DNA of 64,000 nt from Symbiodinium kawagutii (taxonomy: Eukaryota; Sar; Dinophyceae; Suessiales; Symbiodiniaceae): NCBI GenBank assembly GCA_009767595.1, contig VSDK01015859.1, forward strand, positions 97,004 through 161,003, given 5' to 3'. The notes beneath the pieces are model-generated. The model did no database searches. It saw nothing but the letters and a program-made list of their open reading frames with translations, and was not told the DNA's origin. Shown piece after piece: positions 53,301-63,924 of this stretch (position 1 is the first letter of the stretch; every line of letters starts with the position of its first letter). Position numbers and translations under genes: made by a program.

Positions 53301-53754
53301 TTCCCTACCACCAGGTTCTCATTATACCAACATCTACCAACCAATCCGACTGCCACCACCACCAGGTTGCCACCAGGTTCCCATTGACTTTGTTGCTGAG
53401 CTAGATCCCCTATTAACAGGTTAGCCATTATTTTGTCAAGCCTATTGACAAGCCTATTGGTGAATCATTATCAAGCCTATTGGTTCACCAGCTAACCCCA
53501 TCTTCAAACGATACCCTCAGGGTTGTGAACCATGTTGGTTAAATTGGTTAGCAGGGTGATCTAAGCTTATTCTCATCACCTGGTGGTTTCTTAGCCATTG
53601 TTCACCCAAACTATTTCAAGAAACAACAACAGGTGAGCAGCCATTTTTGTTTAAGCCTATCAGTTCACCATGCAGGTTACCCATGGTTACCCCACCTTCA
53701 AACCCATAGCCGTAGCCTTGTTGTCCACCCCCGAGGTCACCACCCGGCCGCCAG
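50382..53754. other. 3.3 kb without a supported exon
   Basis: Simple repeats (TA at 50921-50970; ATCATT and CATCATC tracts at 52540-53040). A stem of about 18 bases lies at 51867-51914 (GGAAAGCCGGCTGCGG ... AAGCTGGCTTTCC). A minus frame at 51355-51780 (141 codons) and a short plus candidate LPDENGPRDDQPRRTPS after TTCAG at 52018 are noted but not called. Confidence 0.4.
52950..53040. repeat. (ATC)n microsatellite
   Basis: ATCATCATC runs within a broader CAT-rich segment. Confidence 0.9.
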
Positions 53755-53905
53755 GCTCGTGGTCCGCCAGGGCCGCTGTTTCCTCACGACCCCCGCGGCG
53801 AAGCCGGGCGCCGGCGCGGTGCTGCCGCGCCCCGACGCGCGCAGCCGGAGCCCCCGGCGGAGCCCCAAGCGGCCCCTGTCGCCGGCTCGCACGGCGAAGG
53901 CGCCA
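53755..53905 (+). CDS. Very GC-rich exon with an SR/RS-like stretch
   Basis: Acceptor GGCCGCCAG, then LVVRQGRCFLTTPAAKPGAG and RSRSPRRSPKRPLSPARTAK. The serine-arginine-proline stretch resembles phosphorylatable linkers of splicing or chromatin proteins; this is composition only. The opposite strand is open too but is alanine/glycine filler. Confidence 0.6.
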
Positions 53906-54343
53906 GGACATAGCCGCCATAGCCCTACATTAATAGGGTCAAGCACTAAGGATGGGGATAACCACTAGTGTTTGATGTGAACTAGTAACAGGATCTCATT
54001 GGCCATGAGTGTTTGACTAAGCCAATAGGATCTGGTCGGCCAATAATGTTTGATCAATCATATTTGGTGATGGCAAGTGATTATCGCCGCCAATGCTGAT
54101 CAAGAATTATGATGCCCAGGAAGGGCGGGAGAAGCATGGCTGATCAGTTGGTGTCACTTGCTGATCCTTTATGCGCCAACAAGCAATTCAGAAGACATCA
54201 TGGGCAATTCGAGAAGAACTCGGAGCCAAGCTGATTGCTAGGGATAGCCTCAGGTGCTGATCAGGTGCCCCTGGAGGTAGCTCAGGGGTGCCAAGCTGCG
54301 GAAATTTCACTGGCAGCCCTTGGGATAGCCTCCCCTGTCCCAG

Positions 54344-54474
54344 GGAGCTGCGGGATCCACGACCGAAACCTCGGACCCCGTGGGTTTGGTGGTGCTGCTC
54401 AGCGAGCCCACGGATGTTCAGCCTGGCCATGCCAGTGCCATGGCAGCGGCCACAGGGATGACCATAGCTGGTTG
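54344..54474 (+). CDS. Strong exon
   Basis: Acceptor CCTGTCCCAG and donor GGTTG|GTGAGG. Reads GAAGSTTETSDPVGLVVLLS and EPTDVQPGHASAMAAATGMT. Frames before the acceptor are open as well but differ. Function unknown. Confidence 0.65.
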
Positions 54475-54489
54475 GTGAGGGCTTAGGCT

Positions 54490-54720
54490 GGGAAACCATG
54501 GGTGATAGGGTGAGTTCTATGGCTGTAACATGTGGTGAAATCTATGGGGGGGGTAAGGTAATGACTGATAAAAAAGGTTGGTGGGTTTGGACGTAGACTT
54601 ATATGCAATTAGAGGGGTTAACAATAGGGGATGGTTACCAACAAGCAACAACTACCACTGATTGGTGGTTTGATTGACATTTGTTATTATCCCCAATCTT
54701 TGGGATGGTTAGTTGGTTGA
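54490..54720. mobile_element. Copy of the 32930-33177 block, F2 left half
   Basis: GTTCTATGGCTGTAACATGTGG and GGTTGGTGGGTTTGGAC repeat the order seen at 32940-33060. GATTGGTGGTTTGATTGACATTTG at 54659 is an F2 left end without a right partner. Confidence 0.5.
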
Positions 54721-55194
54721 GTGATATATGCTTGTGTGTTGACCTTTTTCATCATCCAAATAAAGGGTAGATCATCACAACAAAGACCAGTTTCGTCATT
54801 TAGTGGATGTTACCCAGGGCACCAGCGTTTTGAACAACTCCCCAATATCTACCAGACTTAACATTTTAGTCAAGGATCTATTAGCATTATTAGCCAAGCA
54901 GGATGATATCTCGTTGTTTGGCTCAAAAAGTGGTGAAAAATGGTGATGATTGATGGTAAAGTGCTGAAGTAATGGTGGTAATCAAATCAATGGTAATGAA
55001 TTACCAACACTGATATATCATTACCATATTAGTGGGTGAAAATAGCAATTGTTGGTGAATAGTGGCATTAGATCGTTAGTAATGACTGGTAATGCTGAAT
55101 GATTGACACTTCTGTTTGATGGTTCATGATTTAGAGGCTCTAGTGGTTGATGTAGTTGATAGAGACAGATACTGTAGTGTACAAGTAAACAGTA

Positions 55195-55580
55195 TGCATA
55201 TAGAGATCATTATCGATGTATATATGCATATGCGTACATATATGCATATGTGTTCATACACTTCATTTACATATCTTTATATATATACATACATAATTTA
55301 GATATTTGAATATATTCATTTTCATTTGTATATATATACATACACATTCAAATAAATATACATACATAGTCTCATTTATATACATACATATTCATTTATA
55401 TTTATATATATATATATATTTACATGAATACATTTTCATATATTTAGATATATACATATATATACATATACACATATATACATACTCATATATATATATA
55501 TGTATATACAAATGTACACATGTGTGTGTGTGTTCATCTTTACATGTATACACACATATACAGATATAGATATATTTGTA
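55195..55580. repeat. TATACATA microsatellite
   Basis: Long imperfect tract of TATACATATA; frames of Tyr/Ile/His are artefacts. Confidence 0.97.
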
Positions 55581-55984
55581 TTCACATGCGTACATCATGA
55601 TTTGTTTCTGGTGTCAGGACATGGTGTGTGTGTGTGTTTTTTTTTCCGGTGCTGGTCATAGATCATTCATAGTCCGACAGGCCACAGGATGTTTTTGTTG
55701 AGAACTCTTGTCAGTTGCCAAACATAACTTGTGGGTTAGCTGCTGGTTGACAATGGTCGATTGGCGTGTTAACAATGGCAAATACTGGTTGATAATTGTT
55801 GAATTGATGCTTAATTAGTTGTCGGATCAGTACCTCATATGTCCCCATTCAATAACTCAATAGCTTTGTTGCTGGATAGATTCCGCCGCAAATGACTCTT
55901 CTTTGTCAGACCCGTGTGCACTGTAGCATGGTTTGACCCGCAGGTGATTTCCTCCCCTTCCAGGTACCATCATAATAGGAACTG

Positions 55985-56060
55985 TAACCAGCTGGTTTCT
56001 ACCAGCTCGTTGTGACTGGGGTTGGTTACCTCTTACAGTTTGGTAACCGGAAGGCTAGGG
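55985..56060 (+). repeat. Repeat F7, plus copy
   Basis: 'TAACCAGCTGGTTTCTACCAGCTCGTTGTGACTGG' segment shares its second half with 48353-48425. It lies 47 bases before an exon. Confidence 0.6.
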
Positions 56061-56106
56061 ATTACTGATTCTGAACCATGAACCATTTTGCCATCAACGT
56101 TGCCAG

Positions 56107-56276
56107 CGCTATTGCTCACCTTTCTGGGACCGTGGACCTTCCCGGTTGGTGTGTCAACTGTGAACAGTTGGGGCCTGTTCCTTCAATTCAGGCCTTGGTA
56201 TCGCCGCCACAACAATCAACGCTTCAATGCGTACTTGGTGGATTGGTACCGTCGATTTTTACCTGGCAATCATTGA
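56107..56276 (+). CDS. Strong exon, aromatic and arginine rich
   Basis: Acceptor CGTTGCCAG, then LLLTFLGPWTFPVGVSTVNS, WGLFLQFRPWYRRHNNQRFN and AYLVDWYRRFLPGNH to a TGA; a GC donor (CCTG|GCAATC) is possible. A hydrophobic start followed by WYRR motifs may point to a membrane-edge segment. No family recognised. Confidence 0.65.
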
Positions 56277-56620
56277 TGTTCCATTTTAATGGATGTAAAT
56301 TAACCCGGCATAATTGCTAGCTGATTTCCTCGGGTATCCCGTTGAAAATGTGATTTTCCATTGCCTGGTTGGTTTGCCGGAGGGTAACACCCATTTCATC
56401 AGCAATCATCAACCACTAACCACCACCAGCCAATTCAAAGCTCAGAGTTTCAGGGTGGTGGCTCACAGTGTTTTATCACCACCATCAAATTGGACAACCA
56501 GTTTGCATCACCACATAACCACCTAACATAATCGCCACTTCACCACCCTTCAACCACAAAATTTCACCATACAACCATACAACCACCCGTTTTCATCACC
56601 AACGACCACCGATTTTCAGA

Positions 56621-56699
56621 CGCCCAGGCACCAAGTTGCGTTCCGCTATGGACGAAGCACGGCAAAGGATCGAAGCCTATGAGGCAGCTGTGGTGCGAG
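56621..56699 (+). CDS. Short exon, helical
   Basis: Acceptor CGATTTTCAG, then RPGTKLRSAMDEARQRIEAY and EAAVV; donor GA (CGAG|GATGAA). Phase 2 in. Likely coiled coil. Confidence 0.6.
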
Positions 56700-58110
56700 G
56701 ATGAAGGCATGGGCAGTGCCTAACTTGGAAGCTAAACATCACCATTTTGATAGGACAAAAAACCGTGCAAGTGGTGGATGTTCCACTGCCATGCTAGTTT
56801 GCCAGAGTGTACTTTAGAAAATGGTCGGATTTTCTTCGATAAATGATTATACATGATGAATAGTGGATGATTTGGGGAATCCCATATTTTCAGAAACCAC
56901 TGCATGATGCATTAAGAAGTTAATAGACGGATAGATAGATACCAGTAAATTGATAGATACCTAATGGATGATTCTTGGTGAATTGCAGCTTGAAGTGGTA
57001 CGGATGAAGTGATGGTTGATGGTTTCATGCAATTAGGAGCTGTCTTTGTTTTGTTTTTGATGGTTTATGAATGTTTATGAACTGATTCACTTGAGAAATT
57101 AGCTGCTCATGGTTCATTTGATGATTGATGCGGTGAAGAAGGGTGGACAATTCTTGGACCAGTGAACGATGAGATGATTGGTCAGCTGAAGCCGGCTGAT
57201 CGATTTGAGTCCTCGATGATGCTTGTCCTTGGATAACCAGTTATTCCTGGAGTCCCATAGCCACCAAAGCTGAACCAATAGTTGTATACAGAGTATCATG
57301 AATCAGGATAAACCTAGTGACATTTAATATAGCAATTCTTCGTTGCTGTGCAGAGATGTGGAGAGTATACTGTGAGACCTTTGTATTGAGTTGTTGACGG
57401 CGATTATAGATGAGCGTTGATATGTTTTGGTGGATCATCCACATATGATGAAGTGAAATACGCCCCCAGTTCCAAGGAAGACTATATACATGAGGTCTAG
57501 AGTACCCTGTGGCAATAGGACAACAGAACATCCGCCAGTGGTATCCAATCGTCAAAAAGAGTTTGGGTACTCAAGTTGCAACTGTTTTTGCGGCGCAGAA
57601 TCACAGCCAGGAAATGGAGACAAAGGAAAAGATGAAGGCAGCCAGGAATGAGAAATCCGTTGTTGCAGTGAAGCAAAAAGTGGATTTCTTGGACACCGAA
57701 GGCAACAAGAGCTCCAGGGCAGCACGAGGGATGTAACACAAGCAGCTAGGGCAGTGGCACGGGATGCAGCTGGGTTGGTTCACTCTATCCTTAGAAGTTC
57801 TGAGAGCCAAGGGTTTTCTGAGTGTTATCAGTGCAGCATGTTGAGCCTCATGAATCTGGACAAACTCTTCCGCGGATGATGAGTTGCTCCAAGTTGTTGT
57901 CCCCAGGGTGCCTGCTGCTTCTTGCGGTAGAAGCGGTTAGTCAAAAGCCAACACGCAGTGCCCATGTGGATTTGCCCAAGCAGAAATGCCATCATTGCAG
58001 CCATCTGAAGAACTTTGTCCTTGGGTATACACTTGAAGAAAACACGACACTTGAGCCACTTGATTCCTGGTTTACGGCGCGAGGTCCGTGTGGCTGCATG
58101 CATTGATCAG
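56700..58110. other. Mixed region, frames on both strands
   Basis: F1 remnant at 56785-56904 (right end CCCATATTTTCAGAAACCAC). Plus frames 57509-57736 (NEKSVVAVKQKVDFLDTEGN) and 57822-58106 (LPKQKCHHCSHLKNFVLGYT), and minus 57828-58103, are open but conflict. Some are probably exons. Confidence 0.35.
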
Positions 58111-58224
58111 CGCATATCGGTGCCAAACGCTTCCGTTGAGGAATGCCTCATTTGTTTGGTGAATATCAGCATGGTCGGAAACAAATTCAGTATCCTTGCA
58201 ACCTCTGCAGTAAACCATCATTTG
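58111..58224 (+). CDS. Exon ending at an F1 element
   Basis: Acceptor TGATCAG, then VPNASVEECLICLVNISMVG and NKFSILATSAVNHHL. The donor TTG|GTGTTTTCTC is the F1 end. Phase 0 in and out. Confidence 0.55.
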
Positions 58225-58313
58225 GTGTTTTCTCAAAATATGGGTACCCCCAAATCACCTAGTAATAAACCAATCATTTTTTAGGCTCCCTATGGTTTAA
58301 GAAACTTCCATTT
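58222..58313 (+). mobile_element. F1 element in the intron 58225-58326
   Basis: TTGGTGTTTTCTCAAAATATGG ... CTATGGTTTAAGAAACTTCCA; acceptor TTTCAAG lies 13 bases past its end. Confidence 0.65.
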
Positions 58314-58326
58314 GTCTCGTTTCAAG

Positions 58327-58430
58327 ATCTGCTCCCACGGAACGTCCGAGGCTCCCTCCAGATGAAGGGGGGGAAGCTGATCTGGACGTGGACTGAGAAG
58401 GGAACCAACCAAAGCGATGCTTGGATCGTT
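58327..58430 (+). CDS. Exon, basic
   Basis: Acceptor CTCGTTTCAAG; reads LLPRNVRGSLQMKGGKLIWT and WTEKGTN in phase 1. The frame stays open to 58661. Phase does not match exon 58224 (phase 0); read in phase 0 it would stop after 12 codons (ICSHGTSEAPSR). One boundary is therefore wrong. Confidence 0.5.
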
Positions 58431-59244
58431 ATCAGCCATTGTTGCTACCCGCGATGTTTCCAGTCTGTTTGTTGCTGGTTATGTCCGAGAAGAAATCACG
58501 ATTCAGAACCATTCATGGATCGTGACGCAGCCATGCATGATGAACAGTCCCTGAGTAGCCGTTCTTCACCAGCAATACCTCCATCTATCATCATTGTCAA
58601 CCAAGTGTCATCAACACAAGCAACCATGACATGCCATTACCAACCACACACAACTCCATGATTCATGGTTGTCAACAGACCAGAATCACTCTCATCAACC
58701 AGTCTCAGCTTTGGTTTTTGGTGCGCTGAACAGGCACAAGTTGCTATCCTGGCTGTCCCAGTTGTTGTATCCTTTGCTTGACTTTTGTGAATGATAAAGC
58801 AATATTGATTAATGAAACATGCTGCCATAAATGAATGCGTATCAATCTGACATTCCCATTGATCACAAATCGGAACTAGTTGAATTGCAAAAAAGCAGGT
58901 TAGATATGGTTAAATACACAATCATGATGTTCAGAAGTATTTATCAATAATTAACGGTTTGGGCTTGGTCGTGGTGGTGGTAGTGGTGGTGGTGGCTGAT
59001 GCATGTTGATTAATGTTGATACAGTAGTTGGGAAGGCAAGCTCTTACTCCACCAGAACCATCCAATGAATCATGGTATATTCTGTTATGTTCTTGTTGTT
59101 AGTTTCATTTTGTCCATTTTAAATCATGCCTTGGAATCATTGTCTAACTGACTGATATGTTTTTGGATGGTCTATAACCATGTATAGCCACCGACAAGAT
59201 CCTGCTACGGTTGCTGCAGCTCTAGCTCCAGCCATGTTTGTCAG

Positions 59245-59332
59245 GAACGCAACCAGGGACCGATCCGGTACAACGTGGCCACGGGGAAACTGACCTTCGG
59301 TGACTTCTATCACTACAAACCAGATGCAGAAG
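59245..59332 (+). CDS. Strong exon
   Basis: Acceptor GTTTGTCAG, then ERNQGPIRYNVATGKLTFGD and FYHYKPDAE, donor GC (AAG|GCAGGG). The preceding SHVCQ also fits the frame. Function unknown. Confidence 0.65.
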
Positions 59333-59634
59333 GCAGGGATTGAGAACTTGCCACCCACCTTGTGTGCAGTGCTTGGAAATCGAGTCACGTGATGTGCAAG
59401 GCAGATGATGTTTACCCCCCATGTTTAGCAGTGAATCAGGATATTATTGGATGATTGCCATCTTGATTGCTTTCATGCTCTTCACCCTTTCTTTCCATTC
59501 CGGCATTATCAATACATGTTGATTGACATGACGTGGGGATGGTCCAAAGACCAATTTTCAGCATCTACTGGAGGATCATCATACTTATCATGGATCACGA
59601 TGTTTACAGTGGATCCCTATATCATGATATGATA

Positions 59635-59875
59635 TATTATTGGAATGTTATATGATCTTACAATGTGATTAGTATGAATTGATATTAATTATGTTATATA
59701 AGATATACAGTATTTATTCAAATGATATGTCAGTGCACATCTATCTACATACATATGCATATACACATATACAAACATATATGTATATACATATTATGCA
59801 TATACATTTGAATATATATATATATATTTATTTATATTCATATATATATATATATACTTTTTACATATAGATATG
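59635..59875. repeat. TA-rich microsatellite
   Basis: Imperfect TATACATA and TATTTATT tracts. Confidence 0.95.
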
Positions 59876-59972
59876 TTTTTAAATACACCTGCTATCTATA
59901 CTGTTTCGATACTGCACTGGCTGAAGTCCACTAAACCACCCTCACCAGCTTTCCAAAACCAATTTGGCTCAG

Positions 59973-60082
59973 CTTTCCACGGCGCCAGGTCTGAAGAAAC
60001 TGGAGCAGCACTGGGAACTCAGCAATTTGCCCATCGAGGCGGCACCGTGCCACGTGCCACGTGCCTCAATGGATGATGGATA
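59973..60082 (+). CDS. Exon with two possible frames
   Basis: Acceptor TTGGCTCAG. Phase 0: STAPGLKKLEQHWELSNLPI and EAAPCHVPRASMDDG. Phase 1: FHGARSEETGAALGTQQFAH, which joins exon 59332 in phase. Both end in nearby stops. Confidence 0.5.
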
Positions 60083-60230
60083 GATGGATAATGATTGGTT
60101 AGTTGATGGTTGGCGGTTAGTGATGGTTAGTGATGGTTGATGGTTGGTGATGGTTAGTGATGGTTAGTTGATGATTGGTGATTGTTGATTGGTTAGTGAT
60201 GGTTGGTGATGGGGAGATGAAAATGATCAT
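60070..60230. repeat. Degenerate GATGGTTAGTGATGGTT repeat
   Basis: About 12 imperfect units of TGATGGTTRG. Confidence 0.9.
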
Positions 60231-60760
60231 GGTTGATGGCTGATGGTCATAATGTAAAATGGTTTAAAGATGCTGAATTGATGTTTAAAGATGGGAACTT
60301 ATGTTTGATTTAGTTGGTCATGAATGGGAAGTGATGGCTACTCCGCTGGAAGCGAAATGAACCTACAGCTAGCAGCAGCCATGGGCCATTGGATTGTGAC
60401 ACCGATATACTTCGATATACCAAGTGTTCTTTCTGACGCGTTTGTAGTTAATCCCAGACCCACAATCATCCCGATCCCCCAGAATTGATAAGGACTGATC
60501 ATCCTCTCTACCAGAATAATTACGATTTCCCAAGTTTGCCCACATAGTGAAATCCACCCCAATAGTTCCCAGTTCACAGAAACCCCCAGAGTTGCCCCAA
60601 AACTGACCTCAATAGCTACCAGTCATCATCTCTATAATATTCCGTGCTTCACTCAACTCTTCACTTCCCCTCCTAGCTACCAACAGTCAACCTCATATCG
60701 CCCCCCACATCCAGTCATCAACTCTCAGGTGCCCAGGAGCACCCCCCAGCAGTTCTCCAG

Positions 60761-60905
60761 TGGTGGCATCCAAGGGTGGACCCCGCTGCCGCCGCTCGCT
60801 GGAGGCCCAGCGTGCCCACCTGGCGGCCAAGGAGCTGCGCGACAGCGTGGAGCAGCTGAGCGCCGAAGGCGGCGACGCCAAGACGCAACGTGCCGTGGCA
60901 GCCCT
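60761..60905 (+). CDS. Strong GC-rich exon, coiled-coil like
   Basis: Acceptor GTTCTCCAG, then RRSLEAQRAHLAAKELRDSV and QLSAEGGDAKTQRAVAAL. The charged, Leu/Ala heptad-like spacing suggests a coiled coil. The 3' boundary is unclear because a glycine-coding G-run follows; GTGACC at 60959 is one possible donor. Phase 1 in. Confidence 0.7.
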
Positions 60906-61039
60906 GGGGGGCCCTGGAGGGCCATGGGGGGGCCATGGCCCTGGGGGATCCCGGGGGGTGACCATAGCTATGTTGACCTGACAACTGGAAGAGGCATGAC
61001 TTGATCATCAAGGTTTATGATTGAGTTGATGATTTGTGG

Positions 61040-61560
61040 TTGAAGGATTAGCGAGGGTTGAGTGATTGAGTTGTTGATGATTATGGGCTGTGGTTCAGGA
61101 TTTGTTGATGGAGAGTTGAAGGTTAGTGATTAGTGGTCACTTGGTGGTGAAATGATGGTTGGGTGATGGTTAGGGGGTGAGAATGGTAAGTCACCAACTA
61201 AGGAGCAACTGGTGCCTGTTGATGAGCGATGATGGTAGTGATTATTGATTTGATACACGTAGTTAAATTAGTAATGTTGAGTCGGTTCGCAAGCGTTGGA
61301 TGGTTTGCTTGAAGTTGTCAAGGTTTGGCTGCTGACAGCTTGTTCCGAGATGGTGGTGTTGACAAAATTGCTTGATGTTCTGTCCCCAAGGGCATCCTGC
61401 TAAGATGTTGGATCCACCACGGTGGTGTGGTGATCATCCGCTGTGGGCGACACCTGCATTTCTCGGTGCCTGATCCATGGACAATGCCCCAAACAACATC
61501 CTGCATTGACACCTTTCAGAAGGGCAAATCTAGGGTGCATTTGAAATTGACAATTCCCCA
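61040..61560. other. Intron, no feature
   Basis: Degenerate TTGATGGTTAGTG-type simple sequence; minus frame 61318-61512 unsupported. Confidence 0.5.
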
Positions 61561-61561
61561 T

Positions 61562-61735
61562 TAGTTGGTTGGTTAACTAGCTTGTCAATGGGTAATGATA
61601 GGGGATAACAACTAATTAACAATGATGGGGATATACGAGCTATATGTGACCATGGGTCAATATCGAGCAACCAACTAATGGGGAATAATCACCAACAATA
61701 GGGAAAACAATGGTTAATGATAGAGATATGTCCAC
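61562..61735 (-). mobile_element. Composite F3, inverted (modules B and A)
   Basis: TTAGTTGGTTGGTTAACTAGC ... GGGGATATACGAGC (B reversed), then TGGGTCAATATCGAGCAACC ... AATGATAGAGATATG (A reversed, worn end). Confidence 0.6.
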
Positions 61736-62033
61736 GATTGCAGATCCCCCCAAAATGAATCGAAATCATATGTTTATTTTAGTAGCACACTACCAACCAC
61801 TTTGGGGTATGTAGACGAACCTGCATAATTATTTCCCAAGCCCCAAACAAGCAAACCCGTTACTTGTCCAAGAAAATTCAGGGTGGATCACTGGACCATT
61901 CCAGTAGTTTCTTCAACCAAAAAATCCAAGATCAAGGATTCTTTGCTGATCATCGCAAAGCACAGAAAGTGACGGGGTGCCACAGTCATGTTGAATAGGA
62001 CAACCAGTGATATATGGACATCCCGAAGGAAAC

Positions 62034-62083
62034 ACACACACACACACACATTTACACACACACACACACACACACGAATACCT
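62034..62083. repeat. (AC)n microsatellite
   Basis: Two ACACAC tracts split by TTT. Confidence 0.95.
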
Positions 62084-62171
62084 AGCATCATTGACCACAA
62101 GTCCCTAAGTGCCAGACACACCCACTGTTTTACTCTTTTTGTTCATGCCTTCGACAGTGCCCTGTGCTCAG

Positions 62172-62234
62172 AAAATCAGCTCTTTCGCTTGCTGCGGGCG
62201 GACGACAAGGAGGGCTGGCAACGATTGATGGAGG
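62172..62234 (+). CDS. Short exon
   Basis: Acceptor CTGTGCTCAG and a GC donor (GAGG|GCAAGC) bracket NQLFRLLRADDKEGWQRLME. Phase 1 in and out. Last supported exon in the window. Confidence 0.6.
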
Positions 62235-63506
62235 GCAAGCAGGGCGTGCCTTGACATTTGGAGAGGCGGTTACATCCCATTTGACGGAGTGAGGGAGTAG
62301 AGAAAAATCCAGGAAGTCCATCCCCGGCAGTCGTTGACAAGTAGGAGGATATGCAATGTGGCAATCCCTCGTCACTCACCAGTAGAAGCTGCAGTTCACA
62401 GCCCTGGTTGGATCTGATGTTTGATGGCTTTGCGCTGGATGGGAGCGGTCTTGTGGCAATGCTGATCCTCTAAACCAAAGCTACTCATCAGTACAACACT
62501 GGAGGGTTTACATGTACAAATGATGGATTGCAGCGGAGAGGATAAACTATCACTACAAACACATATAAATTTATAGGCCTATAGCTGTTGCTATTTAATC
62601 ATCGATACCCTCGCTGGCAACTGACAGACCCCTAGGTCGTCCAACAGCTAGCCGTCTTAGTGACATCGTTTCAGGACCGCCCCATCGCTGTTGGTGAAAT
62701 GTTGCCCTTTTTGGTGATGATTGTACACCAAAGCCATGAAACATCGGTATTCATCAGCATGAACTAAGTACTATTGCTAGTGGTTTATTGATACTTCACT
62801 AGCCATGTTAGTCTATCAACCATGGTGATAGTCTATTTAATTCCAACCCTGGAGCAATAAACCCCTCGTTGATGGATAAGGGGTATCCCCCTAAGTTTTC
62901 CAACTGGTTTCCCATTGAAATTGTAATCTCCCAACCAATAAACCTATGGAATTAATCATTATTGTTGGTTATTGTTCCTGATAAACCAATGGTTATAACA
63001 TGCTATAACCCTTATGAACCACGTTTAATCAAAGTAAACCTGTGGAATTTCTATATGTTGATATAGGGGTTGTCATTAGCCGTGCTAACATAACCCATGT
63101 TGAATCATCTATTATCATTGGCCATAGCCTATTATAAAACCATTATGAGCCTATGGAATTGTGGTTAACAGCCTATGGATATATTCATCAGCCATTCGTA
63201 TCCATTGGTAAAGCAGTATAAAGTGTGATATACTGGGATGAGCATGATCATAAAGAAACATGGTCATAAACCATGTTGGATCATTGCTTTTGACTATCAC
63301 ACAGGCCATGTTGAACCCGTATAAGCCATGGTTTATTGCGTTAAAATGTTAGCGCCTTACAAACATGGATAATGTGAATAACTTTCAATCATTTAACCAT
63401 AGATCAATGGTGATATTTTACCACTAAGATTTTACCATCGATCAACCATCAGTGGTTATAATTATATCTACCATCATGGTAAAATTTATCTGATGGTAGA
63501 GACTTA

Positions 63507-63590
63507 CCATCCTAGTATATAAATTTATCAGATATATTGGTTAAAATTTACCATCCTAGTATATAAATTTATCAGATATATTGGTTAAAT
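63507..63590. repeat. Tandem duplication, ~43-bp unit
   Basis: CCATCCTAGTATATAAATTTATCAGATATATTGGTTAAA occurs twice in direct tandem. Confidence 0.9.
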
Positions 63591-63868
63591 TTTCAGAAAA
63601 GGTCATAATACAGGCCCCATTTTCCCACGTTTGTAGAAATACAGTGTTTTCATACTTAAGGGTTTTCTTCTCTAGAATTGTTGGATTTCCTTCTTGGCTG
63701 TTTGATCTTGATTTTGTTTCATCTGGAAGTTTCTTTATTAAAGGTCAACAAGCTGCAATCATGAATTTAAACTGCCAACAAATCAAGTTTTCAAAACCTT
63801 TAAACTCCTTGTATTGAATTTCTATTTCCAAAAACAAATTTGAATTGTCAATTCAATTATTGACCTCT

Positions 63869-63924
63869 GGGAGAAGGGTCTCCGGTCATCCCTCCCGGGG
63901 GGGGGGAGCAAAAAAAAAAAAAAA
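63869..63924 (+). repeat. Second copy of the GTCTCCGGTCATCC/poly-A motif
   Basis: GAAGGGTCTCCGGTCATCCC, then CCCGGGGGGGGGGAG and a run of 15 A. Matches 22687-22737 in order and spacing. Confidence 0.55.

Noticed and set aside
53687..53946. Minus-strand alanine/glycine/arginine-rich frames
   Set aside because: They are mirror frames of a very GC-rich plus exon; the plus peptide has a better acceptor and composition.
55306..55598. Open frames of Tyr/Ile/His repeats on both strands
   Set aside because: They are artefacts of a TATACATA microsatellite.
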